A stretch of DNA of 64,000 nucleotides from Roseomonas genomospecies 6. Its GTDB lineage: Bacteria; Pseudomonadota; Alphaproteobacteria; Azospirillales; Azospirillaceae. Under the pieces are notes generated by a model, which saw only the letters and a list, made by a program, of their open reading frames with translations, was not told the origin of the DNA and did no database searches. A program made the translations under genes and the position numbers. The stretch is taken from the NCBI RefSeq assembly GCF_008365375.1, contig NZ_QOKW01000022.1, positions 1 through 64,000 of the forward strand, in the 5' to 3' direction. The stretch's first letter is position 1. Each line of letters opens with the position of its first letter. Of the stretch, positions 16,248 through 24,604 are shown piece by piece.

Positions 16248-17720
16248 TTATTCGCTGCCGGAGGCGGCTTCCTTCCGCGCCCGGTACGCCTGCAGCAAGT
16301 TCCGAGAGGACTGCTGCTTCTGTTCGGCCAGGCGACGACCGCGCTCGTGCGCCTGATGCAGCGCCGTCTGGATTTCCTCAGCCCTGTCCGGTTCCAGATC
16401 GATTCTGCTGTAGAGGCCCGGGTTGCGTTCCCGGTCTCGGTGCCACTTGAGCAGTTCACCGGCGGCGCGATTACGATTGCCAACGTAATCCCCCCATTCG
16501 TCGCGGCTGACCTGGTTGGAGGGCTTGCGGCCGATGGTTTCGCGGGACTGCTCGTAGTTCCAACAGGCCTGTTCGACTTTGCCCTGCCGGTCGTAGCGCT
16601 CGGCCAACTCCTTCATGTGCTTCGCAATATCCGCGGTGGAGCCATACTGGACGTGATCCTTGTCGATCACACCCAGGCGGTCGGCGTGGTCCACCATCTG
16701 GTCGAGCTTGTCGGCGTGGCGCGGGTCGTTGGCGATCTTTTCGATCTCCCGGGCCGTGTCACGCAGGCTCGTCAGCTTTTCCTGGCGCTGCTGGTGACGT
16801 TCCTCCGGCGAACTGTGCGCCATGCCGGTCTGCAGGCTGTACTCGTATTGGTGAATATCGACGCGGGTCTGCGGGCCGGCCTCCAGATGGCGCAGATCGG
16901 CGGGGATATGCGGGTTAAACTCCGCCGGCCTGACGACATTGTTCGCCTGGCGGCGCGGATCCTGGCTGCGCTGCGGATCGTTGTCCCTGCGCGGATCCTG
17001 CTGACCCATGCGCGGGTCCTGGGAACGCCGCGGATCGCTCTCCATGCGACGACCCTGCTGCTCCATGCGCTGGTCCTGCTGACCGCGACCCATGTCCTGC
17101 CGCCGGCGCTGCTCGGGTTCTCCGCGGCGTTGCTCCTGACCGCGTGACACCCCCACGTCGCGCCGAAAAGCGTCACGCTCCGGCTGATCGCGCCGCACGC
17201 CTGGGCCGCCCTGGTCCTGACGACCATGGTTGATCGAGCGAGGCTGGTCATTGGCCGCACGCGATGGCTGACCGCCGCCGAAGAGGCGTTGAGCTTCCTT
17301 GATGTCCTGATAGCGCCTGACGACCAGTTCTCTGTGGCGCTGCTCGACCAGATCCTCGCTCGACGACATGGGCTTGCCGCTGTTGCGGCGGTCCACGGCC
17401 TGCTGGCGGTATTGCCGGATGTATTCCTCGGCCAGCTTCTGCTCGGCGCCGAGTGTCTTCAGGTGCTCTGCGCGCTGAGCCGGACTGCCGTTTTGCAGTT
17501 TCTGCAGATCCTCCAACTGCATGCGCCCGGCGGCTTCCTGGTTGACGCCGCGCATCGCAGCGCCCCAGTGGGCCGCGGCCTCACGGCCGGAACCGCCGCG
17601 CTGGAACTGGTCCACCGCGCCGCGCGCTTTGAGGCTGGATACCTCCGCGTTGACCGCGGGGGCTCCTCGATTGTTGTTCAGCGCCGGACCACCGGCGCCG
17701 ACCTTGGGAGATCCACTCAT
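16248..17720 (-). CDS. large Gln/Arg-rich repeat protein of unknown function
   Basis: 490-residue protein. Residues about 1-150 are helical. Residues about 155-270 are low-complexity, charged repeats (variants of QDPRRSQDPRMGQQDPRR). Residues about 270-490 form a charged helical domain with an HxxQYEY segment and WNYEQSRETIG. The repeat stretch is probably disordered. It is the last gene of a three-gene operon: its ATG overlaps the previous stop (TGATG). No family recognised; a relaxase catalytic motif was looked for and not seen. Confidence 0.7.
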   Translation of the reverse strand: MSGSPKVGAGGPALNNNRGAPAVNAEVSSLKARGAVDQFQRGGSGREAAAHWGAAMRGVNQEAAGRMQLEDLQKLQNGSPAQRAEHLKTLGAEQKLAEEYIRQYRQQAVDRRNSGKPMSSSEDLVEQRHRELVVRRYQDIKEAQRLFGGGQPSRAANDQPRSINHGRQDQGGPGVRRDQPERDAFRRDVGVSRGQEQRRGEPEQRRRQDMGRGQQDQRMEQQGRRMESDPRRSQDPRMGQQDPRRDNDPQRSQDPRRQANNVVRPAEFNPHIPADLRHLEAGPQTRVDIHQYEYSLQTGMAHSSPEERHQQRQEKLTSLRDTAREIEKIANDPRHADKLDQMVDHADRLGVIDKDHVQYGSTADIAKHMKELAERYDRQGKVEQACWNYEQSRETIGRKPSNQVSRDEWGDYVGNRNRAAGELLKWHRDRERNPGLYSRIDLEPDRAEEIQTALHQAHERGRRLAEQKQQSSRNLLQAYRARKEAASGSE

Positions 17721-18283
17721 CAGATTTTCCTCCGTGTTTTCCTGATCGGGGCCGGGCTGGTGGGCGTCGGCGTGGGAATGTTGGGGGTCGGGGGCGTTTT
17801 GGGCGCCTGGACAGTGGTCTTCGGCAGGGCGACCGTTGGGGCCGAGAGGGCAGGAAGGTCCACCTCATGGCCGGGAATGAAGCCGATCTCCAGCGCGCGG
17901 AAACGCGGGCCCGTCACCTTGGCGATTGCGAGCGCACGGCGGCGCGCGGCCTCGAAAAGGTTGGCCCGAAGTACCTCGCCGGCGAGACGCTCCTGGTCGA
18001 TCTGCAGCGATGCATTCTCGACAGGCTCCAGGTCCTGCATTGATATCCTGATGGTCGCCTCATCCTCGCCAGGCCGAAGCCGAATTTTTGGCGCGTTGCC
18101 CATCTCGATGCTGACGTTCTCCGGCAGGTCGATCTCGTTCATGTCCGCCAGGGGCCGCGAACCGCCAACCTCAAGGATGGTCGGTGTGTCGGCAATCTCG
18201 ACCGGCACCTTGCGCCCACCGATCTGACGGTGGGCGAGGTCGCCGAACTTGGCATACATCGAGTGGCTGCGGACTTTTGCCAT
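17720..18283 (-). CDS. hypothetical protein, middle gene of operon
   Basis: 187-residue protein with a beta-rich N-terminal 100 residues (GGRKVPVEIADTPTILEVGG, then KIRLRPGEDEATIRISM) and a Pro/Thr-rich, probably disordered C-terminal tail ending in basic residues. It starts 3 bp after the upstream stop and overlaps the next start by 1 bp, so translation of all three genes is coupled. Function unknown. Confidence 0.65.
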   Translation of the reverse strand: MAKVRSHSMYAKFGDLAHRQIGGRKVPVEIADTPTILEVGGSRPLADMNEIDLPENVSIEMGNAPKIRLRPGEDEATIRISMQDLEPVENASLQIDQERLAGEVLRANLFEAARRRALAIAKVTGPRFRALEIGFIPGHEVDLPALSAPTVALPKTTVQAPKTPPTPNIPTPTPTSPAPIRKTRRKI

Positions 18284-18286
18284 GGC

Positions 18287-19270
18287 TCAGCCCTCCTTGG
18301 CCGCAGCGCGGTTGACCTTGAGTTTGTGGCCTGTGCCGACCTCCGACACGAGCGGATCGTGCTGCTCCAGGATGCCGTTGATCTCGTTGCGCTTGAGATA
18401 CGCGCTGACGCTGGTGCCCGGCGGAATCAGACCCTTCTCGATGAGGGATTGCCCGATTTTCCAGTAGCGATGCGCAAGGCCGTTGGCCCGGGGGATGCGG
18501 ACGATCGTCGATCCGCCCTTCTCCCGCGCCAGCTCGGCCAGGAAGTGCGCCCAGGGCAGGTCGATGGCCGTGAGGTGGTAGCGCTCGGGTTGGCCGTATT
18601 TGCCGTTGTGCGTTTTGGCGGTCCTGGTCACCAGCTCCAATGCCTGACGCTCCTCGTCGATGGTCACCTGGACACCGCGCTGGAGTTCGACCGGCCTGAA
18701 GCCGGTCAACAGCTGCACGGCAATGCCGGCGCGGTAGACCGAGTCCTCGTCAACCTCGCCCCAGATGAGCCCGGACCGCACGTGATCCTGGCCCTTGAGG
18801 ACCCTCTTGGCGCCGCCGGCAGGCCGCTCGTTGCGGCGCCGATAGGTCTTCCAGCCCTGGCCCTGGATACGTTTGATCGTCACGGCTGGGTCGCGCGGCG
18901 GATAGGCGCGTAGCCAATCAAGGCTTTCGCGCATCAGGTACAGCGAGCCGATCTTCAGGTCCTGGTCGCCGGTCTCGACGGCCTCATCGTACAGCTGCAG
19001 GGCATTGCGCAGCTGGATTCCGTGGCCGAACGTCACCGAATTTCGGTAGTGCTGGCGGTTCTTGCGGGTGCTCGTGTCGTCTGGGCTCTTGTCGTTCGGT
19101 GCTGCGGTCAACGGCCGGCCCTGGCGGTCCTTCGGCGCGCCGCGCATATGCTCCAGCGTCGCGAGATAAAGTCGAGCGACCTTGGCCTGGACGTGCCTCT
19201 CCGGCAGCGTCGCGGCCAGAGCGCGCGCCTCGGGTACGATGAGTTTGGCAACAAGATCAAGGTCCAGCAC
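18287..19270 (-). CDS. tyrosine-recombinase-like protein lacking the catalytic Tyr
   Basis: 327-residue protein related to the recombinase-like protein at 9710. LLTGFRPVELQ matches the Arg-I box and AYLKRNEIN matches box II with His replaced, but the protein ends about 30 residues later without an LGH or a nucleophile Tyr. It is therefore predicted not to recombine DNA and may bind DNA as a regulator. GTG 19270 start. The box and the full GGGACSGTCCC palindrome lie 30-83 bp upstream. First gene of the operon that runs to 16248. Confidence 0.6.
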   Translation of the reverse strand: MLDLDLVAKLIVPEARALAATLPERHVQAKVARLYLATLEHMRGAPKDRQGRPLTAAPNDKSPDDTSTRKNRQHYRNSVTFGHGIQLRNALQLYDEAVETGDQDLKIGSLYLMRESLDWLRAYPPRDPAVTIKRIQGQGWKTYRRRNERPAGGAKRVLKGQDHVRSGLIWGEVDEDSVYRAGIAVQLLTGFRPVELQRGVQVTIDEERQALELVTRTAKTHNGKYGQPERYHLTAIDLPWAHFLAELAREKGGSTIVRIPRANGLAHRYWKIGQSLIEKGLIPPGTSVSAYLKRNEINGILEQHDPLVSEVGTGHKLKVNRAAAKEG

Positions 19271-19300
19271 GGCCGTTTTCCCGGTTTTTGGAATTCCTGG

Positions 19301-19353
19301 CCATCATCTGCGCACGCGCGAGGACACGCCAGGCGACCTGGCGGGACCGTCCC
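19301..19353 (-). promoter_or_regulatory. box plus GGGACSGTCCC palindrome
   Basis: Box at 19301-19320 (minus strand TGCGCAGATGATGG) and the palindrome at 19343-19353, 22 bp apart, in front of the three-gene operon. Confidence 0.55.
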
Positions 19354-19452
19354 CCATCAAGTTTTCCTGATGGCTTTTTGCGCCCCTGACCGGCGCATCC
19401 GACGCTTGGCCGCTATAATGAGACACGTCATCAATTTGCTCATGAGGACGTC

Positions 19453-20052
19453 ATGCCGAAGAAGAGCCGCCCGGACACCTACCGCAGCAATTCCGCCAAT
19501 GTTGCCCGTGTGCTGAAGCACCTGCGGGAGGAGCGTGGCCTCACGCAAGGTCAGGTTGCTCGCAAGTTGGGCGTCAAGAGCCACATGGTCAGCCAGGTCG
19601 AAGGCCACGGCATGGCCGGCACTTACAGCGCCAAATGGTCGCCGGCGCGCATCCATCAGCTCTGCGCAATCCTGGGCCGTTCAGGCCTCGCTCCCTACCT
19701 GATCCGTCGCCAGGAGCGTGACGAGGGCGTGGTGGTCAGCACCGCGCTGGACACGCTGCTGTCCCCGTACGATCGCTGGATGATCGACCGTGTCGGCATG
19801 GCCGGCCGCATGCTCATCGACCCGGAAGCGCAGCCGACCGAGGAACTGCGCGAAAAGGCATGGCGCGATAAGCGCATTGCTCAGTGGCGCCTGCGCCATG
19901 AAGCCGACCGTATTCGCCGTTTCATGCGCAAGGCGAAAACCTTGAAGTCCCGCGGACTGTCGAAGGCCGACATTCACGCCATGCGCGACGACATCCTGGC
20001 GTCGGTAGACCTGGAAATCGCGCGCGAGGAGAACGCGGCCATGGAAGCGTAG
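19453..20052 (+). CDS. XRE-family HTH regulator
   Basis: 199-residue protein with an XRE helix-turn-helix at about 15-75 (VLKHLREERGLTQGQVARKLGVKS..VSQVEG) and a long charged helical C-terminus that may form a coiled coil. A close direct repeat (TGAGACACGTCAT and TGAGGACGTCAT) spans the start codon region 19421-19455 and may be its own operator. It stands alone, divergent from the 16248-19270 operon, and ends at a terminator. It is a candidate plasmid-wide regulator. Confidence 0.75.
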   Translation: MPKKSRPDTYRSNSANVARVLKHLREERGLTQGQVARKLGVKSHMVSQVEGHGMAGTYSAKWSPARIHQLCAILGRSGLAPYLIRRQERDEGVVVSTALDTLLSPYDRWMIDRVGMAGRMLIDPEAQPTEELREKAWRDKRIAQWRLRHEADRIRRFMRKAKTLKSRGLSKADIHAMRDDILASVDLEIAREENAAMEA

Positions 20053-20104
20053 AGCAGGGAGTTTCGATCTCCGGGAATACCGGGCTTCATCACACAGTGG
20101 ATAC

Positions 20105-20140
20105 CTGCCGGGTGCACAAAGCGCCCGGCACTGTGTTTTC
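20105..20140 (+). terminator. terminator after XRE regulator
   Basis: GCCGGGTG/CGCCCGGC arms with a CACAAAG loop followed by ACTGTGTTTTCC. Confidence 0.55.
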
Positions 20141-20389
20141 CCAATCCCCCACTTCCCGGCATCCCATATGTCGCCGGCGCCGAGTTCGACCAGGGCCAGA
20201 GCCCCTCGTCCGACCCAGGGCCCTAGGCCCGGTCTACCCCAGGCCAACGGCCCCAGTCCGCCCAGGTCCTCCGCCCCAAGTTTCCCTCCGATCCCACCGC
20301 CCTCCCGGCCGCCAGCTGTCAGGCTGGCCATCGGCCAGGCCATCCCCCGGCAGCCCCGCCGGCAGGCGCCTGTGACCGTCATTCCCCCG

Positions 20390-20560
20390 AGCGGTAAGGT
20401 TTGCCGTACCGGTGGAATGACGGTATTCCACCGTCAGAAAACCGTGCAAAACCGTTTTGCAGCAGTGGTTTACCGGTACAATAAGGTATCGTACGGTGCG
20501 ATAAGGTATTCTACCGGTAAGCTACCGGTAGCCTGACGGTACGGTAATGTTTTTCACCGG
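20390..20560. repeat. cluster of ACGGTA / TACCGGTA words
   Basis: In about 170 bp there are some ten copies of ACGGT or CCGGTA words in both orientations, including three TACCGGTA palindromes, an ATGACGGTATTCCACCGTCA inverted repeat, GCAAAACCGTTTTGC, and two GATAAGGTAT/ACAATAAGGTAT copies. Density and symmetry point to a protein-binding array such as an origin or a regulatory hub. No gene is supportable in 20141-20389. Confidence 0.5.
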
Positions 20561-21019
20561 TATCCGCGGCCGACGGCCGATCGCCCAATCAAAGCAAGTT
20601 CGCCCGGCCCGGCCAACCATGGCGATCCGCCGGCGATGCCTCGGCATGCCCGGTGCACCACCCAATCCCGTCGCACACCGCCTAACAGCATCGCACGCGG
20701 TCTGACGCTGTATGTTTTTGTACGACGGAAAATCGGAAGGCTATGCCTGCCATGGCCGACCGGTCCAGCGCCTGTCGGGCACATCCGGTTACACGGTCGG
20801 TTACATCAAAAACCCAGGATTTCCAACGGGTGTAACCGATTCTTACTTTGTAACTGAAGATCTATAGAGTCGTAGGAACCAAATTTCCGGATTCCTGGAA
20901 TACCTCTCTCTCATGGCTCTCGGGAAATATTTATCTCTATGGTTCTCTGGGGGCTGGTTACACGGTTATGCGGTTACCGGCCGGCCGCTTCCGAGGGTTT
21001 TTCGTGGTGTCCGACGTCG
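20561..21019. repeat. non-coding leader with GGTTACACGG repeats
   Basis: No gene seen. GGTTACACGG occurs at about 20787 and 20956 with GGTTACAT and an inverted GTGTAACCG between them, and an AT-rich stretch (20835-20945) contains several TATAGA/TTTATC words that may include a promoter for the gene at 21067. Confidence 0.4.
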
Positions 21020-21032
21020 TGCGCAGATGATT
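21020..21032 (+). promoter_or_regulatory. GCGCANNTGA box
   Basis: TGCGCAGATGATT, 34 bp before ATG 21067. Confidence 0.5.
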
Positions 21033-21066
21033 GCTCAACGCCCAAAAGCCCATAGAGGATCCCATC

Positions 21067-21480
21067 ATGACCATGACCGACGTGACCCCGAACGACATCA
21101 CCATCACCGGCAATCTGGCGGCCCGACTGACGGCCCTGAGCCAGCACCTCGACATGCCGAACGCCCATGAGACGCTGGACATGATCCTGCGGTCGGCCGA
21201 GGCGCGCCATGCGGCTGTGCCCGCCGAGCCGGCCCGCGGCGATCTGGCGGCCCGCATGGACGCCTTGGAAGCCGAGAACCGCAAGCGTCTGGAGTACCTG
21301 GACCGCGATTTCCGCTGGCTGGCGGAAGGCGTCCGCACCGCGTTCAGCTCGATGCGCTCGTCGATCGACTCGCTGCAGAACTCGACGAACGTCACGGCGC
21401 TGGAGCTGCGGACCTTCCGCGGCGAGTTCGACGCGTTCCTGAGCGGCGTCGAGGCCGGCCTAGGGCCTGTTAGCGCTTGA
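21067..21480 (+). CDS. coiled-coil hypothetical protein, C-terminus altered by IS insertion
   Basis: 137-residue protein (MTMTDVTPND start) with a short ribbon-like N-terminus, an Ala/Glu-rich helix and a coiled coil (about 60-125). An IS element inserted after codon 132: the original frame would have continued LGDDKQD and stopped at 22326, but now ends LGPVSA using codons of the IS end. Only the last few residues differ, so the protein is probably still functional. Box 34 bp upstream. No family recognised. Confidence 0.6.
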   Translation: MTMTDVTPNDITITGNLAARLTALSQHLDMPNAHETLDMILRSAEARHAAVPAEPARGDLAARMDALEAENRKRLEYLDRDFRWLAEGVRTAFSSMRSSIDSLQNSTNVTALELRTFRGEFDAFLSGVEAGLGPVSA

Positions 21481-22302
21481 GCCAATCGAGGGCGGCGGCG
21501 AGACAGAGTACGCCCATAAAGGAGTTTGCCGTTTTCTCGTAGCGAGTTGCGATGGCCCGCCACTCCTTGATCCTGGCCCAGAAGCGCTCGACAATGTTGC
21601 GGTTGTTGTAGATCCACGCCGGGCAAGCGACCGGCGCATCGGTCTTCTTGTGCGGGATGGCCGGTCGCGCGCCCAGATCCCAGATCCGTTGGCGGAAGGC
21701 GTCCGCGGCGTACCCGCGGTCGCCCACCACCCAACCCGGGACATCGGGCAGGATGGCCAGCAGATCGGGAGCGAGCGGCAGTTCATGGGCTTGGCCGGGC
21801 GCCAGAGCGAAGCCGAGCGCCCGCCCGCCGCTGTCCACGATCACGCAGGCCTTCGTGCCATAGCCGCCACGCGAACGGCCAAGGCCTTCACGCAGGTCCC
21901 GCTGTGCTCCAGATCCCCTTTTTTGGACGCGCCCGCGGCCTTCGGGTGCGCCCGGATCGTGGTGCCGTCCAGGAAGGTCATGCCCAACGCGACGCCGCGC
22001 TGCTGAGCCAAGTCGAGCAAGCGTTCCCACACGCCCAGCCGAGCCCAGCGGATAAACGTCTGTGCCGCCATCCACCACGGCCCCAACTCGGGCGGGATGG
22101 CGCGCCATTTGGCACCGTTCGTATGGCGCCACACGATTGCTGTGATCGTCCGGCGCAGGTGCTGGGGCGCTGTCTTACCCCGCGGCCGACATTCCTCGAT
22201 CAGCGGATGCAGAATGTCCCATTCCGCATCCGTCAGAACCTCGTCTCCGTACTCAACTGCCATCCGGATGAAATGGGGGCCAACTTCAAGCGCTAACAGG
22301 CC
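21464..22302 (-). mobile_element. IS5-family insertion sequence (IS427-like), 839 bp
   Basis: Perfect 17-bp terminal inverted repeats GGCCTGTTAGCGCTTGA at 21464-21480 and 22286-22302, flanked by a 4-bp target duplication CTAG (21460-21463 and 22303-22306), which fits the YTAR target preference of the family. The element carries one transposase split over two frames. Identical ends and intact duplication suggest a recent insertion. Confidence 0.92.
21470..22263 (-). CDS. IS5-family transposase made by -1 frameshift (orfA/orfB)
   Basis: OrfA (22263 to 21841) carries the DUF4096-like N-terminal HTH and the first catalytic Asp in TFLDGTTIRAH. OrfB, in the -1 frame, continues GLGRSRGGYGTKACVIVD, the second Asp in VVGDRGYAADAFRQ and the Glu in NIVERFWARIKEW. 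The junction has the slippery run A-AAA-AAG (21918-21924 on the plus strand) exactly where the frames switch, as in other IS427-group elements. The fused product of about 264 residues is the active DDE transposase. Confidence 0.9.
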
Positions 22303-22328
22303 CTAGGCGACGACAAGCAGGACTGACC

Positions 22329-22418
22329 GTGCAGCCCTCGAACACCGACCAGCCCTACCTGTCCTTCCCGGTGGGCGGGATGTTGGTGCCAAACCGCCTG
22401 ACCTACCCGTCTCAATAG
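22329..22418 (+). CDS. very small ORF downstream of the IS-interrupted gene
   Basis: 29 codons from GTG 22329, 2 bp after the original stop of the interrupted gene, reading DQPYLSFPVGGMLVPNRL in its middle. Its position suggests it was co-translated with that gene before the IS arrived. Too short for a confident call. Confidence 0.25.
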   Translation: MQPSNTDQPYLSFPVGGMLVPNRLTYPSQ

Positions 22419-23055
22419 GTTGTCTTGTCGAAAGGGTTCCAGACCTCATTGCGCAACCGCATTGCAACACAGAAGCGAACGTGCAAAACGCGTTGACTCA
22501 AGCAGTGCCCCGCGGTCCAGCCATCCAATGCCGAGTGGATCTACATGGAACCCGACAGCTTCCGGAGCTGACCCGTTCCGTCCATCCAGGTGACGCTCGC
22601 ATTCAGTCAAGCGTCGCTGTGCTAGACGCAATAGATGCGGGGGTCGTAAAGGCCACGGAGATGATCGCCACGCGCGTCGTAGGGCTGGTGGTGCTCAATT
22701 CCGACGTGATCGCCCCGGACCCAGCTGCCGCAGCCCCCGCATTCGGAAAGGTCCGAACGCTCAAACTCTGGCAGAAATGGTGGATTGAAGGGCAAGGGGG
22801 CCGGCCTTCACGACGCCAGGGACAAGCCGCGAGGTGCTGGTCCATGCCAAAGCTGCGGGGAACCTCCTGGAATGTGGCGCCTCTCCGCAAAGGACGCTTT
22901 GCAAATGGCGCTTGATTGTCTTCCTACATTCGTCGTTAAATGAACGCATGGGGTGTGTTGTCGTATGAAGCCCTCCATAAAGTTAACTGGGCGCTCCCGC
23001 GCTTTCGCATGAAAAATCTTAGGACTGCATCAATTCACGGGAACAGGCTACCAAA
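22419..23055. other. intergenic region with no supported gene
   Basis: About 640 bp. Frames exist on both strands (for example a 144-codon frame from 22481) but they lack ribosome sites and protein-like composition. GC falls toward the right end, which marks the left border of an AT-richer segment. Confidence 0.4.
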
Positions 23056-24375
23056 ATGATTACTGGTCTGATGCACGATTCTGTCTTGATGAAGTGGCCG
23101 ACGGAATTAGCCGGAAAGTCCGATTTGACGAGAGATGGAACGGTCATTAAGAACCTTACGAGCGGACGGATCGAAGGCCACATGGTTGAGGTCTTCCGCA
23201 TGCCTTTTCCGACTCTTCCTGGCATTACCGCAATTTCTTCGGTTTTGAACTTAGGCGTGTCAATAGCAAGCTTTTCTTATATGCGAAGCCAGTTTAAAGC
23301 ACTTAATAAACGTCTGGACCAGATAGACACCAAGATTGACTGTGTCGATCAGAAACTTGAATTGCTCATCGGCATGGTCAAGCAGGTTGACGGCAAGATA
23401 GATGCCGTCGGCAGTGCGTTAGCTACGCTGAGCGGGAAAATTGACCGCCGTCACAGGGACACAGTATTCGCCGAAATTGGAGCCGTGCTCGATACACTTT
23501 CCTATGCTGACCGTAAAAATCCTTCTGAGGCACGGGGGATTGTGTCGAGCAATATTACCGCATCACGCAAGGCCATTCGCCTTTTTGACAAATTAATTGA
23601 AGAATACGAGGACGCGTTGCCCAAAGGGGATTTGGGCTGGGCAGAATCGACCCGAATGCATTTACTTAGTGGATTGCTCACAATCAAAATCGATTTGGCG
23701 CTGAGCGAGGTGGAGTCCGCAAGAGACGCGGCTGTGAACCTTTGTGACCGCGTTCAACAGACCAACAACACGCTGTTGCGTCACTGGCTTGACGAAGTGC
23801 CACTCGCCGAATGGGTCGAGGATGCCTCATGCGATGAGCTGCTTGAACTGTGTGATCACATGGAAAACATAGATGGAATTCCTTCACGCCATAGACTTTC
23901 CGAAGCACTGCTCGCCGATCGACGCAGGAAATTAAATAGCAATACTTCTGCGGCGGTCTCTGCAAGCGACGTCGCAAAAGTCGAAAATTTAGTGATTGGG
24001 CTACTTACAGCTGAAGATAAAAAATTAGGATCTCTTGCAGATCAGACCTATTTTAAATCCCTAAGAGCGACGTTTGGTGCTTTTGCCCCAGAGCTTAGAG
24101 ATGTTTTCCGGGTAATTAGGGTATTGCAGGGTGCAGCGCAGTCAGAGGACCCTAATGGTATGAGAATAAAGCCAGAGTCCCGCGTCCGCCCGGACCTTCT
24201 GCAGGGGGTTCGTTCCCTCTCCTCGATGGCTGCTCTAGCCCGAGGAACCGTCATCGAGACCTCCCTTCTGCTCTCAGCAACGGGCACCGAAGATCATCAG
24301 CTTTTCGGGTTGGTAAATGCTCCATTTCAGGAGGAATTCATCTTGAAGGCAGATTACAAGCAGAGCATCGCCTGA
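23056..24375 (+). CDS. hydrophobic-segment plus coiled-coil protein in an AT-richer island
   Basis: 439-residue protein. After about 50 residues comes a hydrophobic stretch (FPTLPGITAISSVLNLGVSI, about 51-70) and then a heptad-rich coiled coil (about 80-135) with repeated LDQIDTKID / VDGKIDAVG units. A helical domain with charged surfaces fills the rest. GC content and codon use are visibly lower than in neighbours, indicating separate acquisition. The layout (membrane-type helix followed by coiled coil) recalls pore-forming or effector proteins, but no family is recognised. The start is uncertain; ATG 23182 is an alternative. Confidence 0.6.
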   Translation: MITGLMHDSVLMKWPTELAGKSDLTRDGTVIKNLTSGRIEGHMVEVFRMPFPTLPGITAISSVLNLGVSIASFSYMRSQFKALNKRLDQIDTKIDCVDQKLELLIGMVKQVDGKIDAVGSALATLSGKIDRRHRDTVFAEIGAVLDTLSYADRKNPSEARGIVSSNITASRKAIRLFDKLIEEYEDALPKGDLGWAESTRMHLLSGLLTIKIDLALSEVESARDAAVNLCDRVQQTNNTLLRHWLDEVPLAEWVEDASCDELLELCDHMENIDGIPSRHRLSEALLADRRRKLNSNTSAAVSASDVAKVENLVIGLLTAEDKKLGSLADQTYFKSLRATFGAFAPELRDVFRVIRVLQGAAQSEDPNGMRIKPESRVRPDLLQGVRSLSSMAALARGTVIETSLLLSATGTEDHQLFGLVNAPFQEEFILKADYKQSIA

Positions 24376-24604
24376 GAACGGCTATTCACATTCCATTGTT
24401 GGAGCACCGCGAGCGAAGGTGATATGGTGAAGCTCATCACACGGTCTCGACTTCATCGAAAACGGCACCAATCTATTGCCCATACCCATCAAAATCCTGC
24501 TTTGTCAAGCAGTCAAATCGTTCGCGTAAGGCGAGAATAGCCGAGAAAGTGAAGAGGAGGGCAGGCAACCCGCGCCTCTGCGGCGCCGGGAGCCCTGATG
24601 CATC

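Noticed and set aside
16248..17720. relaxase candidate
   Set aside because: Large and plasmid-borne, but no His triad (HxH) or conserved Tyr motif of relaxases is visible.
22481..22915. 144-codon frame after the IS
   Set aside because: No ribosome site, unlikely composition and a competing frame on the other strand.
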